Assembly (NCBI GenBank): GCA_910577205.1
Contig: CAJTMA010000018.1
Span: 1-37,199, forward strand
From: an uncultured Alphaproteobacteria bacterium
GTDB taxonomy: Bacteria; Pseudomonadota; Alphaproteobacteria; RF32; CAG-239
DNA length: 37,199 nucleotides
Direction of reading: 5' to 3'
Part shown: positions 1 through 7,080 of the stretch, one piece after another
Numbering within the stretch: position 1 is the first letter of the stretch
How the letters are laid out: each line of letters begins with the position of its first letter
Translations under genes and position numbers: made by a program
Notes under the pieces: generated by a model
Seen by the model: only the letters and a program-made list of their open reading frames with translations
Told to the model about the DNA's origin: nothing
The model's database searches: none

Positions 1-695
1 TATTGCGCTGCCCGTTTGCGCTTTCTGATGACAATCAGGTGTTCTGCGGAGGAGGCAACGGAGCGGCCGATGAGGTTGTTCAGGATGTCAGTGTGGGGGC
101 TATTGTTTATGGTGACGGGACAGTAGCGAGCGGTGTCGTAACTGGTAAAACCCCGATAGGCGTTGTGTTTGATACAGCCAACCGTTTGGCTGTCGCGCTG
201 ACGGATGTAAAGAAAAATGGTACGGCCGGGAGTGAAGCTATGGAGTGGTCAAGTGCTGAATGTGCTACGCCAGAACAGAGTTGCAGCTTTTATGCGATTT
301 CAGTGGGTTCGGATTTAACCCCGATTACTTGTGGTGTTGATGGAAGAGATAATACTAATAAAATATTAGCCAGTACCTGTAATGGCACAACCTATGCGGC
401 AGATGCGACAAATAATTACCAGCCGATCGGTTGTACAAAAGATTTTTGTAAGAAGAGCAAGTGGTTCTTGCCAAGTTTTAGAGATTTGCAGAATATTTAT
501 CTACAAAAAACACAGATTGAAGCCTCTTTGACACTTTTGAAAGGCTATAGTGCTACAACTGTAAAGAATGATGGGTATTGGTCCTCTACCGAGTGTAATA
601 AGCAGACCACGTGGCTATTCAATATGTCTAATCATTTCAAGGTTAACTACTCTAAGGCTGGCACTTACTACGTCAGGCCAGTTCTTGCTTTTTAA
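1..695 (+). CDS. DUF1566/Lcl-type secreted protein, 3' part
   Basis: The frame is open at the left edge, so the N-terminus is missing. The visible 230 residues end in the pattern of the DUF1566 (Lcl C-terminal) fold: a WFLPSFRDLQNIY segment, then GYWSSTE, then a terminal YYVRPVLAF. Many cysteines (C-x-G, CATPEQSC, CTKDFCKKSK) suggest disulfides and an extracytoplasmic site. Family members are secreted or surface proteins, sometimes carrying a type IV pilin-like N-terminus; their biochemical role is not known. A prepilin peptidase gene follows 112 bp downstream after a terminator, which is compatible with a pilin-like leader in the missing part, but that cannot be seen here. Confidence 0.7.
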   Translation, partial: LRCPFALSDDNQVFCGGGNGAADEVVQDVSVGAIVYGDGTVASGVVTGKTPIGVVFDTANRLAVALTDVKKNGTAGSEAMEWSSAECATPEQSCSFYAISVGSDLTPITCGVDGRDNTNKILASTCNGTTYAADATNNYQPIGCTKDFCKKSKWFLPSFRDLQNIYLQKTQIEASLTLLKGYSATTVKNDGYWSSTECNKQTTWLFNMSNHFKVNYSKAGTYYVRPVLAF

Positions 696-714
696 GATTG
701 TCTTGTAAAAAAAT

Positions 715-736
715 AAGCCCGGATATTCCGGGCTTT
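715..736 (+). terminator. Rho-independent terminator
   Basis: Perfect 8 bp stem AAGCCCGG/CCGGGCTT with loop ATATT, 20 bp after the stop of the DUF1566-type gene. The T-run is short (TTT), so efficiency is uncertain. Confidence 0.7.
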
Positions 737-807
737 AAATTTGTGGAATTTAATTAAATCTTATGCTTTTATGTATAGACTGGCGGTATATTCAAAGGAG
801 AATCGCG

Positions 808-1488
808 ATGTTTTATATTTTCTTTGGTTTTTTATTTGGGGTGTTTATTCCTTATATGGCGCGGCGTTTTGCCAAGTTTATGCCGGCAACGCCCGGATAT
901 GCGTTGTACCGTTTGGTTTGGCCGGTGAAATCGGTTTCCGATGAAAAAAAGCGGAATAATCCTTGTTATCAAAAGCTGATGAGTGCTTATGTCATGCGTT
1001 CTTTGGGATATGGTATTGTTTCCGCGGCGGTTTCTTATGCCGCGGTGCTGCGTTTTGGGGTGGCTTATGTTTGGTGGTATCTGGCTTTTATTTGGGTCTT
1101 GCTGTTATTGCAGGAAATTGATTATAAAACAATGTATCTTCCGGATATTTTAACGATGCCTTTGTTGTTAGCCGGATTTTTATATTCCGTATTGATTGGA
1201 GCTTGGGTTGGTCCGGCTGAAAGTTCAATCGGTGCTGTGGCCGGATATATCTTGCCGGTGGTGGCGAGTTTGTTTCTGGTTTGGAAAAATAAAGATGTGT
1301 TTGGGGGCGGGGATATTAAGCTCTTGGCTGCTGTCGGGGCATGGCTCGGAGTTGAACCGCTGCTGTATGTTGTTGTTTTGTCTTGTGCTGTTTTTGCCGG
1401 CTATGCTTTGCTGAAACGCCAGCGGTCAGGCGCATTCGGCCCGGCGATAACGGTATCTGCAATAATTGTTGCATTTTATGTGCAATAA
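808..1488 (+). CDS. A24-family prepilin peptidase, short form
   Basis: Membrane aspartyl protease that cleaves the leader of type IV pilin-like proteins. Both active-site segments are visible: EIDYKTMYLPD with Asp105, and FGGGDIKLLAA with Asp169 (the GxGDxK motif). A conserved FGP follows near residue 210. The 226 residues form about six to seven hydrophobic segments. The start at 808 is chosen because AAAGGAG lies 6 bp upstream; a longer frame from 763 has no such site. The N-terminal part is abbreviated: the CxxC zinc pairs of the methylase domain in PilD/GspO are absent, so this enzyme probably only cleaves, or methylation is done elsewhere. Pilus or secretion substrates are not in the window, apart from the possible upstream DUF1566 protein. 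Confidence 0.9.
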   Translation: MFYIFFGFLFGVFIPYMARRFAKFMPATPGYALYRLVWPVKSVSDEKKRNNPCYQKLMSAYVMRSLGYGIVSAAVSYAAVLRFGVAYVWWYLAFIWVLLLLQEIDYKTMYLPDILTMPLLLAGFLYSVLIGAWVGPAESSIGAVAGYILPVVASLFLVWKNKDVFGGGDIKLLAAVGAWLGVEPLLYVVVLSCAVFAGYALLKRQRSGAFGPAITVSAIIVAFYVQ

Positions 1489-1535
1489 GTTAAAATCATC
1501 ATCTATCAAAGATTGCGTAATTAAGGATATTGACA

Positions 1536-2252
1536 ATGATTAAAAAAGCCTGGGAAAAAGATAAGCGTAAAGTCAAAAAATTGGTTGAAGGCAAAAGTTT
1601 TGACTATTTTATCCTGTTTTTGATTTGTGTGGATGCCGTGGCTCTGGGGTTTATGACTTCAGACATTGCTAATGTTTTCTTTGATAATGCTTTGTTTATT
1701 CTTGACCGGTTGTGCATGGCTATCTTTATCATGGAAATGTTGATGAAGATTTATGCTTACGGCAAGAGCTTTTTCAAAAAAGGCTGGAATGTTTTTGATT
1801 TGATTGTTGTCGCGGTTTCTTCGTTGCCGTTTGCCAGCTATTTCATTGTATTGAGAACGTTCCGCTTGTTCCGCTCTTTGAAATATGTTAACCGTTTTTC
1901 CCGTCTTAAATCTATTATCAATACATTTATTGCTTTGCTGCCGATTTTTGTTGCAATGCTGGCAGTGTTTGCCGTTTTCTTCTATGTCTTTGCGATTATT
2001 GCAGTTTGTTTGTTCGGGGATATCTTTGTCGAGTTTGCATCGCTTGGGGATTCATTATTTACGTTGTTGCAAGTCTTCACGCTGGATGGTTGGGCATCTA
2101 ATATTGCCCGTCCGGTCATGTCTGTTTTCCCGCACGCGTGGTTCTTCTTTACCGCATTTGTTTTCATCTCGTTTCTTATTGTCATCAGCTTCCTGTTGAG
2201 CGCAATAGGCGAAGTGGTGCGTCGCGAGTTTCGTTTGAAATCACGGCTTTAA
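1536..2252 (+). CDS. Voltage-gated-type cation channel (NaChBac-like)
   Basis: One-domain ion transport protein of 238 residues. S1 lies near 23-40, S2 near 52-72 and S3 near 85-100. S4 carries R107, R110, R113 and K116 at three-residue spacing, the hallmark of a voltage sensor. S5 is near 133-160, the pore loop has TLDGWAS at 182-188, and S6 is near 202-224. The filter resembles the TLESWAS of bacterial sodium channels, with Asp in place of Glu and Gly in place of Ser, so ion preference cannot be assigned with certainty. The protein should assemble as a tetramer in the inner membrane. Start at ATG 1536 with AAGGA 8 bp upstream; a TTG two codons earlier is less likely. Confidence 0.9.
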   Translation: MIKKAWEKDKRKVKKLVEGKSFDYFILFLICVDAVALGFMTSDIANVFFDNALFILDRLCMAIFIMEMLMKIYAYGKSFFKKGWNVFDLIVVAVSSLPFASYFIVLRTFRLFRSLKYVNRFSRLKSIINTFIALLPIFVAMLAVFAVFFYVFAIIAVCLFGDIFVEFASLGDSLFTLLQVFTLDGWASNIARPVMSVFPHAWFFFTAFVFISFLIVISFLLSAIGEVVRREFRLKSRL

Positions 2253-2255
2253 AAT

Positions 2256-2289
2256 AAAAAAGTCCCCGCAAGATGGCGGGGACTTTTTT
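2256..2289. terminator. Bidirectional terminator
   Basis: 14 bp perfect stem (AAAAAAGTCCCCGC and its complement) with a 6-nt loop AAGATG, between the convergent channel gene and the minus-strand gene ending at 2301. T-runs are present on both strands. Confidence 0.9.
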
Positions 2290-2300
2290 TGATTGGCGAA

Positions 2301-2900
2301 TTACGCTTGGGTAAGGCTTATGCAGAGTTTGAATATTGCCTTGACCGTTTCCTTGGCTTCCAGATAGTTGAACGCGTTGGTTTGTAAGCTGTCGTTGTAA
2401 CAAATCATTGTGCGGAAGACCAGATTAATGGTGGGGCAGTCAACGCCGCTGCTGGTAATTTTGGGGTCGCTGTCGTCATCAATAACCGCTTCGTTGATAG
2501 CTTTTATCATTTCAAATTCGGCATTGGTAACCTGGTGAGGAACGATGTAAGGGTTTTCCTGCAATTTGCAAATGGCTTCCAGGTATCGGAGAGCTGTTTT
2601 GTAGCCTTGCAGGTATGGAGATGCGGCCTGTTCGGCAATTTGCCGTTGCAGCAGCCGGATGTCTTCTTTTAGCTGCATTTGAGCCAGTCGTCTGAATTCC
2701 TCATGAGCCGGGTGTTTGTGGGTGCTGATGATTTCTTGCTGCTTGTTTCCGTCTGTGACAAATCCGTTCATGTGTTTTTCCATTTCTGAATTTTTGCCGA
2801 AGCGGGTTTGCAGAATGTTAAAGTAGCGTTTTGTCACCTCAGGGTTAAAGGTAAGTTTGTAGCCGATAGCCTCAAACATCATAAGCTGTAATTTTTCCAT
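2301..2900 (-). CDS. Hypothetical helical protein
   Basis: A 199-residue cytoplasmic protein that I do not recognise. It has no signal peptide and no membrane segment. Composition and spacing suggest a mostly alpha-helical protein, with a possible coiled coil near 75-95 (LKEDIRLLQRQIAEQAA). It is bounded by a shared terminator on its 3' side and by the groESL control region on its 5' side, so it appears to be transcribed alone and divergently from groES. The start at 2900 follows a weak purine-rich stretch; M7 or M8 are alternatives. Confidence 0.6.
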   Translation of the reverse strand: MEKLQLMMFEAIGYKLTFNPEVTKRYFNILQTRFGKNSEMEKHMNGFVTDGNKQQEIISTHKHPAHEEFRRLAQMQLKEDIRLLQRQIAEQAASPYLQGYKTALRYLEAICKLQENPYIVPHQVTNAEFEMIKAINEAVIDDDSDPKITSSGVDCPTINLVFRTMICYNDSLQTNAFNYLEAKETVKAIFKLCISLTQA

Positions 2901-2933
2901 TTCATTTATTTTAATAGTTAAACATAATTGTAT

Positions 2934-2954
2934 CTTATCTTTGTCTAAGATAAG
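2934..2954. promoter_or_regulatory. Inverted repeat in the divergent groES region
   Basis: Perfect 7 bp arms CTTATCT/AGATAAG with a 7-nt spacer, between the start of the unknown minus-strand gene and groES. It is followed by a T-rich stretch on the plus strand, so it could be an operator or a weak terminator. It does not match CIRCE. Confidence 0.3.
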
Positions 2955-3015
2955 CTTTTTATCTTTTTTGTCAAAAAGTTTTTTCTATAAATTGCAATAA
3001 AACGTGTCTTCATGC

Positions 3016-3044
3016 TTGACAAATTTTGTTTTGATACCTAACTA
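3016..3044 (+). promoter_or_regulatory. Putative groESL promoter
   Basis: TTGACA at 3016-3021 and TAACTA at 3039-3044 with 17 bp between them, 36 bp before the groES start. A small inverted repeat CTAAC-TAAAG-GTTAG (3038-3052) overlaps the -10 and start region. No CIRCE element (TTAGCACTC-N9-GAGTGCTAA) is visible, so control by HrcA is not supported by sequence. A heat-shock sigma-32 promoter would show a C-rich -10, which is also not evident. Confidence 0.45.
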
Positions 3045-3079
3045 AAGGTTAGATATTTAAAACTTATGAGGAGTTGACA

Positions 3080-3367
3080 ATGAAAATTAAACCACTGCAC
3101 GACCGTGTCTTGATTAAACGTGTTGAAGAAGTTACCAAAACTGCCGGCGGAATTATTATTCCTGATACGGCAAAAGAAAAGCCCAGCGAAGGCATTGTCG
3201 AAGCGGTCGGAAACGGTTTTCGCGCCGAAGACGGAAAAATTATTCCGATGTGCGTTAAAGAAGGCGATAAAGTTTTGTTTGGCAAGTGGTCCGGCACAGA
3301 AGTTAAAATTGACGGCGAAACACGCCTGATTATGAAAGAATCGGATATTTTGGGAATTATTGAATAG
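3080..3367 (+). CDS. groES: Co-chaperonin GroES
   Basis: A 95-residue co-chaperonin that caps the GroEL cylinder and helps folding of cytoplasmic proteins. The opening IKPLHDRVLIKRVEE, the mobile-loop area TAGGIIIPD and the end LIMKESDILGIIE are typical and the length is normal. Start at ATG 3080 with AGGAG 6 bp upstream; the frame also offers a TTG two codons earlier. The groEL gene follows after 29 bp, giving the usual bicistronic unit. Confidence 0.98.
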   Translation: MKIKPLHDRVLIKRVEEVTKTAGGIIIPDTAKEKPSEGIVEAVGNGFRAEDGKIIPMCVKEGDKVLFGKWSGTEVKIDGETRLIMKESDILGIIE

Positions 3368-3396
3368 TTTAGAACAACATAACGAAGGATAGAAAA

Positions 3397-5043
3397 ATGG
3401 CTGCTAAAGATATTATGTTTGGGACTGATGCCCGTTCCAAAATGCTGAAAGGTGTTGAAACCTTGGCTAAAACTGTAAAAACCACTTTAGGTCCGAAAGG
3501 CCGTAACGTTATTTTGGATAAATCATACGGCGCGCCGAAGATTACCAAAGACGGTGTTTCTGTTGCCAAAGAAATTGAATTGGCTGATAAGTTTGAAAAT
3601 ATGGGTGCGCAGCTGGTTAAAGAAGTTGCCCAGAAAACTGCAGATAAGGCCGGTGACGGTACAACAACTGCAACAGTTTTAGCTGAAGCAATCATTAAAG
3701 AAGGTGTTAAAGCTGTGGCTGCCGGAATGAATCCGATGGATTTGAAACGCGGTATCGATATGGCTGTTGAGGCTGTTGTCGCAGATGTTAAAGCCCGTGC
3801 CAAAGATATTAAAACCTCTGAAGAAATTGCCCAAGTCGGTACGATTTCTGCAAACGGTGACCGTACTATCGGCGAATATATTGCCCGTGCGATGGAAAAA
3901 GTCGGTAATGAAGGCGTTATTACCGTTGAAGATGCCAAAGGTTTGGAAACCGAACTGGATGTGGTTGAGGGGATGCAATTTGACCGCGGTTATTTATCTC
4001 CTTATTTCATTACCAATCCGGACAAAATGAACTGTGAATTTGAAAATCCGTTTATTTTGCTTTATGACCAGAAAATTTCTAATTTGCAGCCGCTGATTCC
4101 GGTTTTGGAAGCTATTGTTCAATCCGGTCGCGCTTTGTTAATCATTGCCGAAGATATCGAGGGCGAAGCTTTGGCTACTTTGGTTGTTAACCGTATTCGC
4201 GGTGGTTTGAAAGTTTGCGCTGTCAAAGCTCCGGGATTTGGCGATCGCCGCAAAGCGATGTTGCAGGATATTGCTATTTTGACCGGCGGTCAGGTCATTT
4301 CTGAAGAATTGGGAATGAAGATTGAAAATGTATCCTTGGATATGCTCGGTTCAGCTAAGAGAATCGAAGTAACCAAAGATGATACGACAATTATTGACGG
4401 TAATGGCGAGAAGGATTTGATTGCGGCTCGTGCGGCTCAGATTCGTAAAGAAATCGAAGAAACTTCTTCTGATTATGACCGTGAAAAGCTGCAAGAAAGA
4501 TTGGCTAAAATTTCCGGCGGCGTGGCTGTTTTGAAAGTCGGCGGCGCTTCAGAAGTGGAAGTTAAAGAAAAGAAAGACCGCATTGATGATGCTTTGAGCG
4601 CTACCCGCGCAGCTGTCAAGGAAGGCGTTGTTGCCGGTGGTGGTGTTGCTTTGCTGTATGCCGGTAAGATTCTGGAAAAATTAAAACCAGAAAATCAGGA
4701 TCAAAAAGTCGGTATTGAAATTATTCGCAAAGCTACTCAAGCTCCTATCCGTCAGATTGTTGAAAATGCTGGTTTGGATGGCGCTGTTGTTGCCGGAAAG
4801 CTGTTGGAAAGCGAAGATGCCAACTATGGTTTCAATGCGCAGAACGGTGAATATACCGATATGGTTAAAGCTGGTATTATTGATCCGGCTAAAGTTGTTC
4901 GCACCGCATTGCAAGATGCCGCTTCCGTCGGTGGCTTGTTAATTACGACCGAAGCAATGGTTACCGAAGCTCCAAAAGAAGAATGCCATTGCGGCGGAGC
5001 TGCGATGCCCGGAGGGATGGGCGGCGGCGCCATGGGCTTCTAA
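3397..5043 (+). CDS. groEL: Chaperonin GroEL
   Basis: 548-residue chaperonin subunit of the ATP-driven folding cage. The frame is complete from MAAKDIMFGTDAR to a Gly-Met tail (GGMGGGAMGF). It contains the ATP-binding segments TLGPKGRNV (near 31-39) and GDGTTTATVL (near 86-95) and the conserved VVAGGGVALL near 411. The tail also has ECHCGG, so two cysteines sit close to the C-terminus, a small departure from the plain GGM repeat. It forms an operon with groES. A large palindrome begins two bases after the stop codon and probably forms the 3' end of the mRNA. Confidence 0.99.
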   Translation: MAAKDIMFGTDARSKMLKGVETLAKTVKTTLGPKGRNVILDKSYGAPKITKDGVSVAKEIELADKFENMGAQLVKEVAQKTADKAGDGTTTATVLAEAIIKEGVKAVAAGMNPMDLKRGIDMAVEAVVADVKARAKDIKTSEEIAQVGTISANGDRTIGEYIARAMEKVGNEGVITVEDAKGLETELDVVEGMQFDRGYLSPYFITNPDKMNCEFENPFILLYDQKISNLQPLIPVLEAIVQSGRALLIIAEDIEGEALATLVVNRIRGGLKVCAVKAPGFGDRRKAMLQDIAILTGGQVISEELGMKIENVSLDMLGSAKRIEVTKDDTTIIDGNGEKDLIAARAAQIRKEIEETSSDYDREKLQERLAKISGGVAVLKVGGASEVEVKEKKDRIDDALSATRAAVKEGVVAGGGVALLYAGKILEKLKPENQDQKVGIEIIRKATQAPIRQIVENAGLDGAVVAGKLLESEDANYGFNAQNGEYTDMVKAGIIDPAKVVRTALQDAASVGGLLITTEAMVTEAPKEECHCGGAAMPGGMGGGAMGF

Positions 5044-5044
5044 T

Positions 5045-5167
5045 AAAACCAGTCTGACTGAAAACTAGAGCGGTTTAGTGCGGTTTCGAAAAATTCACGT
5101 ACTGTTGTGTACGCTAAAATTTTTCTTACCTTCTAAACCGCTCTATTTTCCTACTCAGATTGGTTTT
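5045..5167. repeat. 123 bp palindromic repeat after groEL
   Basis: Nested inverted repeat: outer arms AAAACCAGTCTGA with TCAGATTGGTTTT, middle arms AGAGCGGTTTAG (5067-5078) with CTAAACCGCTCT (5133-5144), then GAAAAATT with ATTTTTC, and a core CGTAC-TGTTGT-GTACG. As RNA it would fold into one long hairpin at the end of the groESL message. It shares its core layout and T-rich 3' flank with the elements at 32217 and 23049. Confidence 0.8.
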
Positions 5168-5391
5168 CTATGTGCGTATTGGCGAGATTGTTCATTTTTG
5201 AGTTCTGGCTCTAAATTTTTACTATTTGCCTCGTTCTTTAGCTTTTAATACTTTTAGCTTTGTGCTTTTGTTTATTTTAAAATTATCTTATTTTTCTATT
5301 CAGTCTGATTTCATTTCTTTCTAATTCATTTGCTCTGCTAACGTTATTTTAAATCGTTTATGTTTTCATTAGATGAAAATGGGGAGCGTTT
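5168..5391. other. T-rich intergenic region
   Basis: No gene is visible. The plus strand is very T-rich, and a stretch near 5217-5235 resembles the right flank of the 23049 repeat (TTACTATT..CCTC..TTCT). A ribosome binding site GGGGAG (5380-5385) for the next gene lies at its end. Confidence 0.5.
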
Positions 5392-6012
5392 ATGAAAAAG
5401 CATTTTTATATTTTTCGACATGGGCAGACGATTTGGAATGCCGAAGGGCGTCCTCAGGGACAGCATGAGTATCCGGTGCCTTTAACGATGGATGGTCGTG
5501 AACAAGCTCAAAAGCTGGCAGAAAAGTTACAGGATAAAAAGATTAAGCTGATTATCAGTTCGGATTTATTGCGGGCACAGCAGACGGGTGAAATTGTTGC
5601 TCAGGCTTTAAACGTTCCGGTTAAGCTTGACAGGCGGTTGCGTGAGGTTGATTATGGAATTTTGAATGGATTGTATACGATTGAACGCGAAGAAGTTTAT
5701 CCTGATTTTAAAAAATCTTATGAAGATTCGACTATTCCGTTTCCCGAGGGAGAGAGTTTGCGTCAGGTTGCTTTGCGATTAATTGAGGTTATTAAAGATG
5801 CCTGTCGTGATTATACTTATCGAACCATTGGCTTATCTTCTCATGGGCACGCCATTACTTCTTTGATTGAAGAAGTTTTTGGTTATCAGGTTCAGCGGGT
5901 GGAAAATTGTGACTATGTCCATATTACATATGATTTGGAAAAAGATAAATTTGAGGGGGTAGAACTGCCGCAAATGCGCGAAATATATAAGCCGATCATC
6001 CCGAATTATTAA
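5392..6012 (+). CDS. Histidine phosphatase family protein (phosphoglycerate mutase-like)
   Basis: Member of the phosphoglycerate mutase/acid phosphatase superfamily, 206 residues. The catalytic RHG is at 9-11 (His10 is the phosphohistidine). SSDLLRAQQT supplies Arg61, the acid residue is Glu85 (RLREVDYG) and the second histidine is His151 (SSHGHA). These are sufficient for phosphatase chemistry. The cobalamin-pathway CobC and broad-specificity GpmB branches look alike, and no neighbour fixes the substrate, so no symbol is given. It appears to be a single-gene unit between groEL and tRNA-Gly. Confidence 0.9.
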   Translation: MKKHFYIFRHGQTIWNAEGRPQGQHEYPVPLTMDGREQAQKLAEKLQDKKIKLIISSDLLRAQQTGEIVAQALNVPVKLDRRLREVDYGILNGLYTIEREEVYPDFKKSYEDSTIPFPEGESLRQVALRLIEVIKDACRDYTYRTIGLSSHGHAITSLIEEVFGYQVQRVENCDYVHITYDLEKDKFEGVELPQMREIYKPIIPNY

Positions 6013-6044
6013 AAATGTAATTTTTTTGCAAAAAATGTAATTTT
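6011..6044. repeat. Short tandem repeat upstream of tRNA-Gly
   Basis: AAAAATGTAATTTT occurs at 6011-6024 and again at 6031-6044, period 20. It sits immediately before the tRNA promoter and could be an upstream AT-rich activating region. Confidence 0.5.
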
Positions 6045-6048
6045 ATGC

Positions 6049-6076
6049 TTGCAATTTATTTTGAATGTGGTAATTA
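6049..6076 (+). promoter_or_regulatory. Putative tRNA-Gly promoter
   Basis: TTGCAA at 6049-6054 and TAATTA at 6071-6076, spacing 16, ending 18 bp before the tRNA 5' end. Confidence 0.5.
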
Positions 6077-6094
6077 ATATCTCGTTCTAGCGAT

Positions 6095-6169
6095 GCGGGC
6101 GTAGCTCAGGGGTAGAGCGCAACCTTGCCAAGGTTGATGTCGAGGGTCCGAATCCCTTCGCCCGCTCCA
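6095..6169 (+). tRNA. tRNA-Gly (anticodon GCC)
   Basis: 75 nt including an encoded CCA. Acceptor GCGGGCG pairs with CGCCCGC, the D arm is GCTC-AGGGGTA-GAGC, and the anticodon arm is CAACC-TTGCCAA-GGTTG. The T arm is GAGGG-TCCGAAT-CCCTT, so the T loop reads TCC where TTC is nearly universal; position 55 is C instead of U. The T stem closes with a G-T pair. Reads GGC/GGU codons. The tail, terminator and about 60 bp of downstream sequence are duplicated at 6406. Confidence 0.93.
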
Positions 6170-6254
6170 ATTCAAAACCACCTTAATGGTGGTTTTTTTT
6201 ATGCGTGCGACGTTTCAAGCGGCGCGAGGCTTGCTTTCAACGGACGGGATTTAT
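6160..6254 (+). repeat. tRNA-Gly tail module, copy 1
   Basis: Begins inside the tRNA acceptor (GCCCGCTCCA), includes the terminator AACCACC/GGTGGTT with its T-run, then a segment starting ATGCGTGCGACG. Copy 2 at 6406-6499 is the same except for one substitution in the terminator loop and one fewer T. The period is 246 bp. Confidence 0.95.
6174..6200 (+). terminator. tRNA-Gly terminator
   Basis: AAAACCACC/GGTGGTTTT stem with a 5-nt loop and eight T, five bases after the CCA. Confidence 0.85.
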
Positions 6255-6304
6255 CCCTGTCTGGCTCGTAGGCTTTTTGCAAAAGCAACTCGCTGCGGGC
6301 ACTC

Positions 6305-6396
6305 AGTTTGTAACGCTTGTTTCTCCGTGCTGTCGCCGGTTAACAAGCTAACAAACTTTCGCCTGTCGTCAGAAAACAATTCTCCGGATTGTTTTC
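6305..6396. repeat. Two-hairpin structure between the tRNA-Gly tail copies
   Basis: First inverted repeat: AGTTTGT-n3-GCTTGTT (6305-6321) with AACAAGC-n2-ACAAACT (6342-6357), loop 20. Second: perfect 9 bp stem GAAAACAAT/ATTGTTTTC (6372-6396) with loop TCTCCGG. No credible reading frame runs through it. The layout recurs at 23107-23191 and 32641-32734. Confidence 0.7.
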
Positions 6397-6405
6397 TTTC
6401 CTCCA

Positions 6406-6499
6406 GCCCGCTCCAATTCAAAACCACCTAAATGGTGGTTTTTTTATGCGTGCGACGTTTCAAGCGGCGCGAGGCTTGCTTTCAACGGACGGGATTTAT
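6406..6499 (+). repeat. tRNA-Gly tail module, copy 2
   Basis: Second copy of the tRNA 3' end (GCCCGCTCCA) plus terminator plus about 60 bp. There is no tRNA body before it: the sequence upstream (CTTTCCTCCA) does not pair with the tail. After 6499 the copy ends and unrelated sequence begins. Confidence 0.95.
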
Positions 6500-6512
6500 A
6501 TGCGATATAAAA

Positions 6513-6548
6513 AATAAACCGTAGCAAAAAAACTTGCTGCGGTTTATT
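6513..6548 (-). terminator. Terminator of the minus-strand gene 6553-7080
   Basis: 15 bp stem, AATAAACCG-t-AGCAA with TTGCTGCGGTTTATT (one wobble), followed on the minus strand by a T-rich run. It starts four bases beyond the stop codon of the exported protein gene. Confidence 0.85.
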
Positions 6549-6552
6549 GGGG

Positions 6553-7080
6553 TTAAAGTTCCTCTTCATAGGTAATTATTTTGGTCTTTAGCTGATAGAT
6601 TTTTCCGTTCTTCTGTCTGAATATGGCTTTGATTTTAGCCGTGGATCGGAAAGCATATCTATCGCTGTAAACATACTCTGCCAGCTGCCAGTCATTTTGA
6701 TTCTTTGTTGCAGTTTTTTCAAATCGGAACCGGTGAAATCTTTCATACTGATTTTCCTGTTTGTAGCAGTATGTATAGATTTCTTTTCCTGTTTCTGTGC
6801 TGTAGAGGTGCGCCTTTTGTGTTTCTCTGTTCATGAAAATAATGCATGACAAATCATCAATTACGAAGAGCTCTTCTTGCTCGTATTCCGGTTTGGCTAT
6901 ATCAACACCGTTTTTGCGAAGGCCGTAAGTTTTTGTATCTCCCCTGGCCCCCCAATGAGTTTCGGTTTTGATGATGAGTTCCAAATTTCCGCCGAATTTT
7001 ATGCTTTCGTAGGTGGTTTTGGCTTCTGAAGAGATGATACAGCCTAAAGCCATGAAAAGTAAAATAATAAACTTTTTCAT
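6553..7080 (-). CDS. Hypothetical exported protein
   Basis: 175 residues starting MKKFIILLFMALGCIISSEA, a Sec signal peptide with likely cleavage after SEA; the GC inside it is a poor lipobox. The mature part is polar and beta-rich with no family that I recognise. The start at 7080 is preferred over the upstream in-frame start at 7110 because it places the signal peptide at the N-terminus. It appears to be transcribed alone, ending at its own terminator. The role is unknown; a periplasmic or surface location is inferred. Confidence 0.65.
   Translation of the reverse strand: MKKFIILLFMALGCIISSEAKTTYESIKFGGNLELIIKTETHWGARGDTKTYGLRKNGVDIAKPEYEQEELFVIDDLSCIIFMNRETQKAHLYSTETGKEIYTYCYKQENQYERFHRFRFEKTATKNQNDWQLAEYVYSDRYAFRSTAKIKAIFRQKNGKIYQLKTKIITYEEEL

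Noticed and set aside
2934..2954. CIRCE operator for groESL
   Set aside because: Arm sequence and spacer do not match TTAGCACTC-N9-GAGTGCTAA.
3369..3978. Long minus-strand frames opposite groEL
   Set aside because: They lie wholly within groEL on the opposite strand and have low-complexity Ser/Thr/Ala composition typical of antisense shadows.
6186..6431. 81-residue frame starting at the ATG after the tRNA-Gly T-run
   Set aside because: It spans the hairpin module and the second tail copy. The ATG recurs after other tails in different frames without coding potential, so it looks structural.
6097..6500. Integrase-bearing genomic island at tRNA-Gly
   Set aside because: The tail duplication resembles attachment sites, but nothing between the copies encodes a recombinase or any protein.
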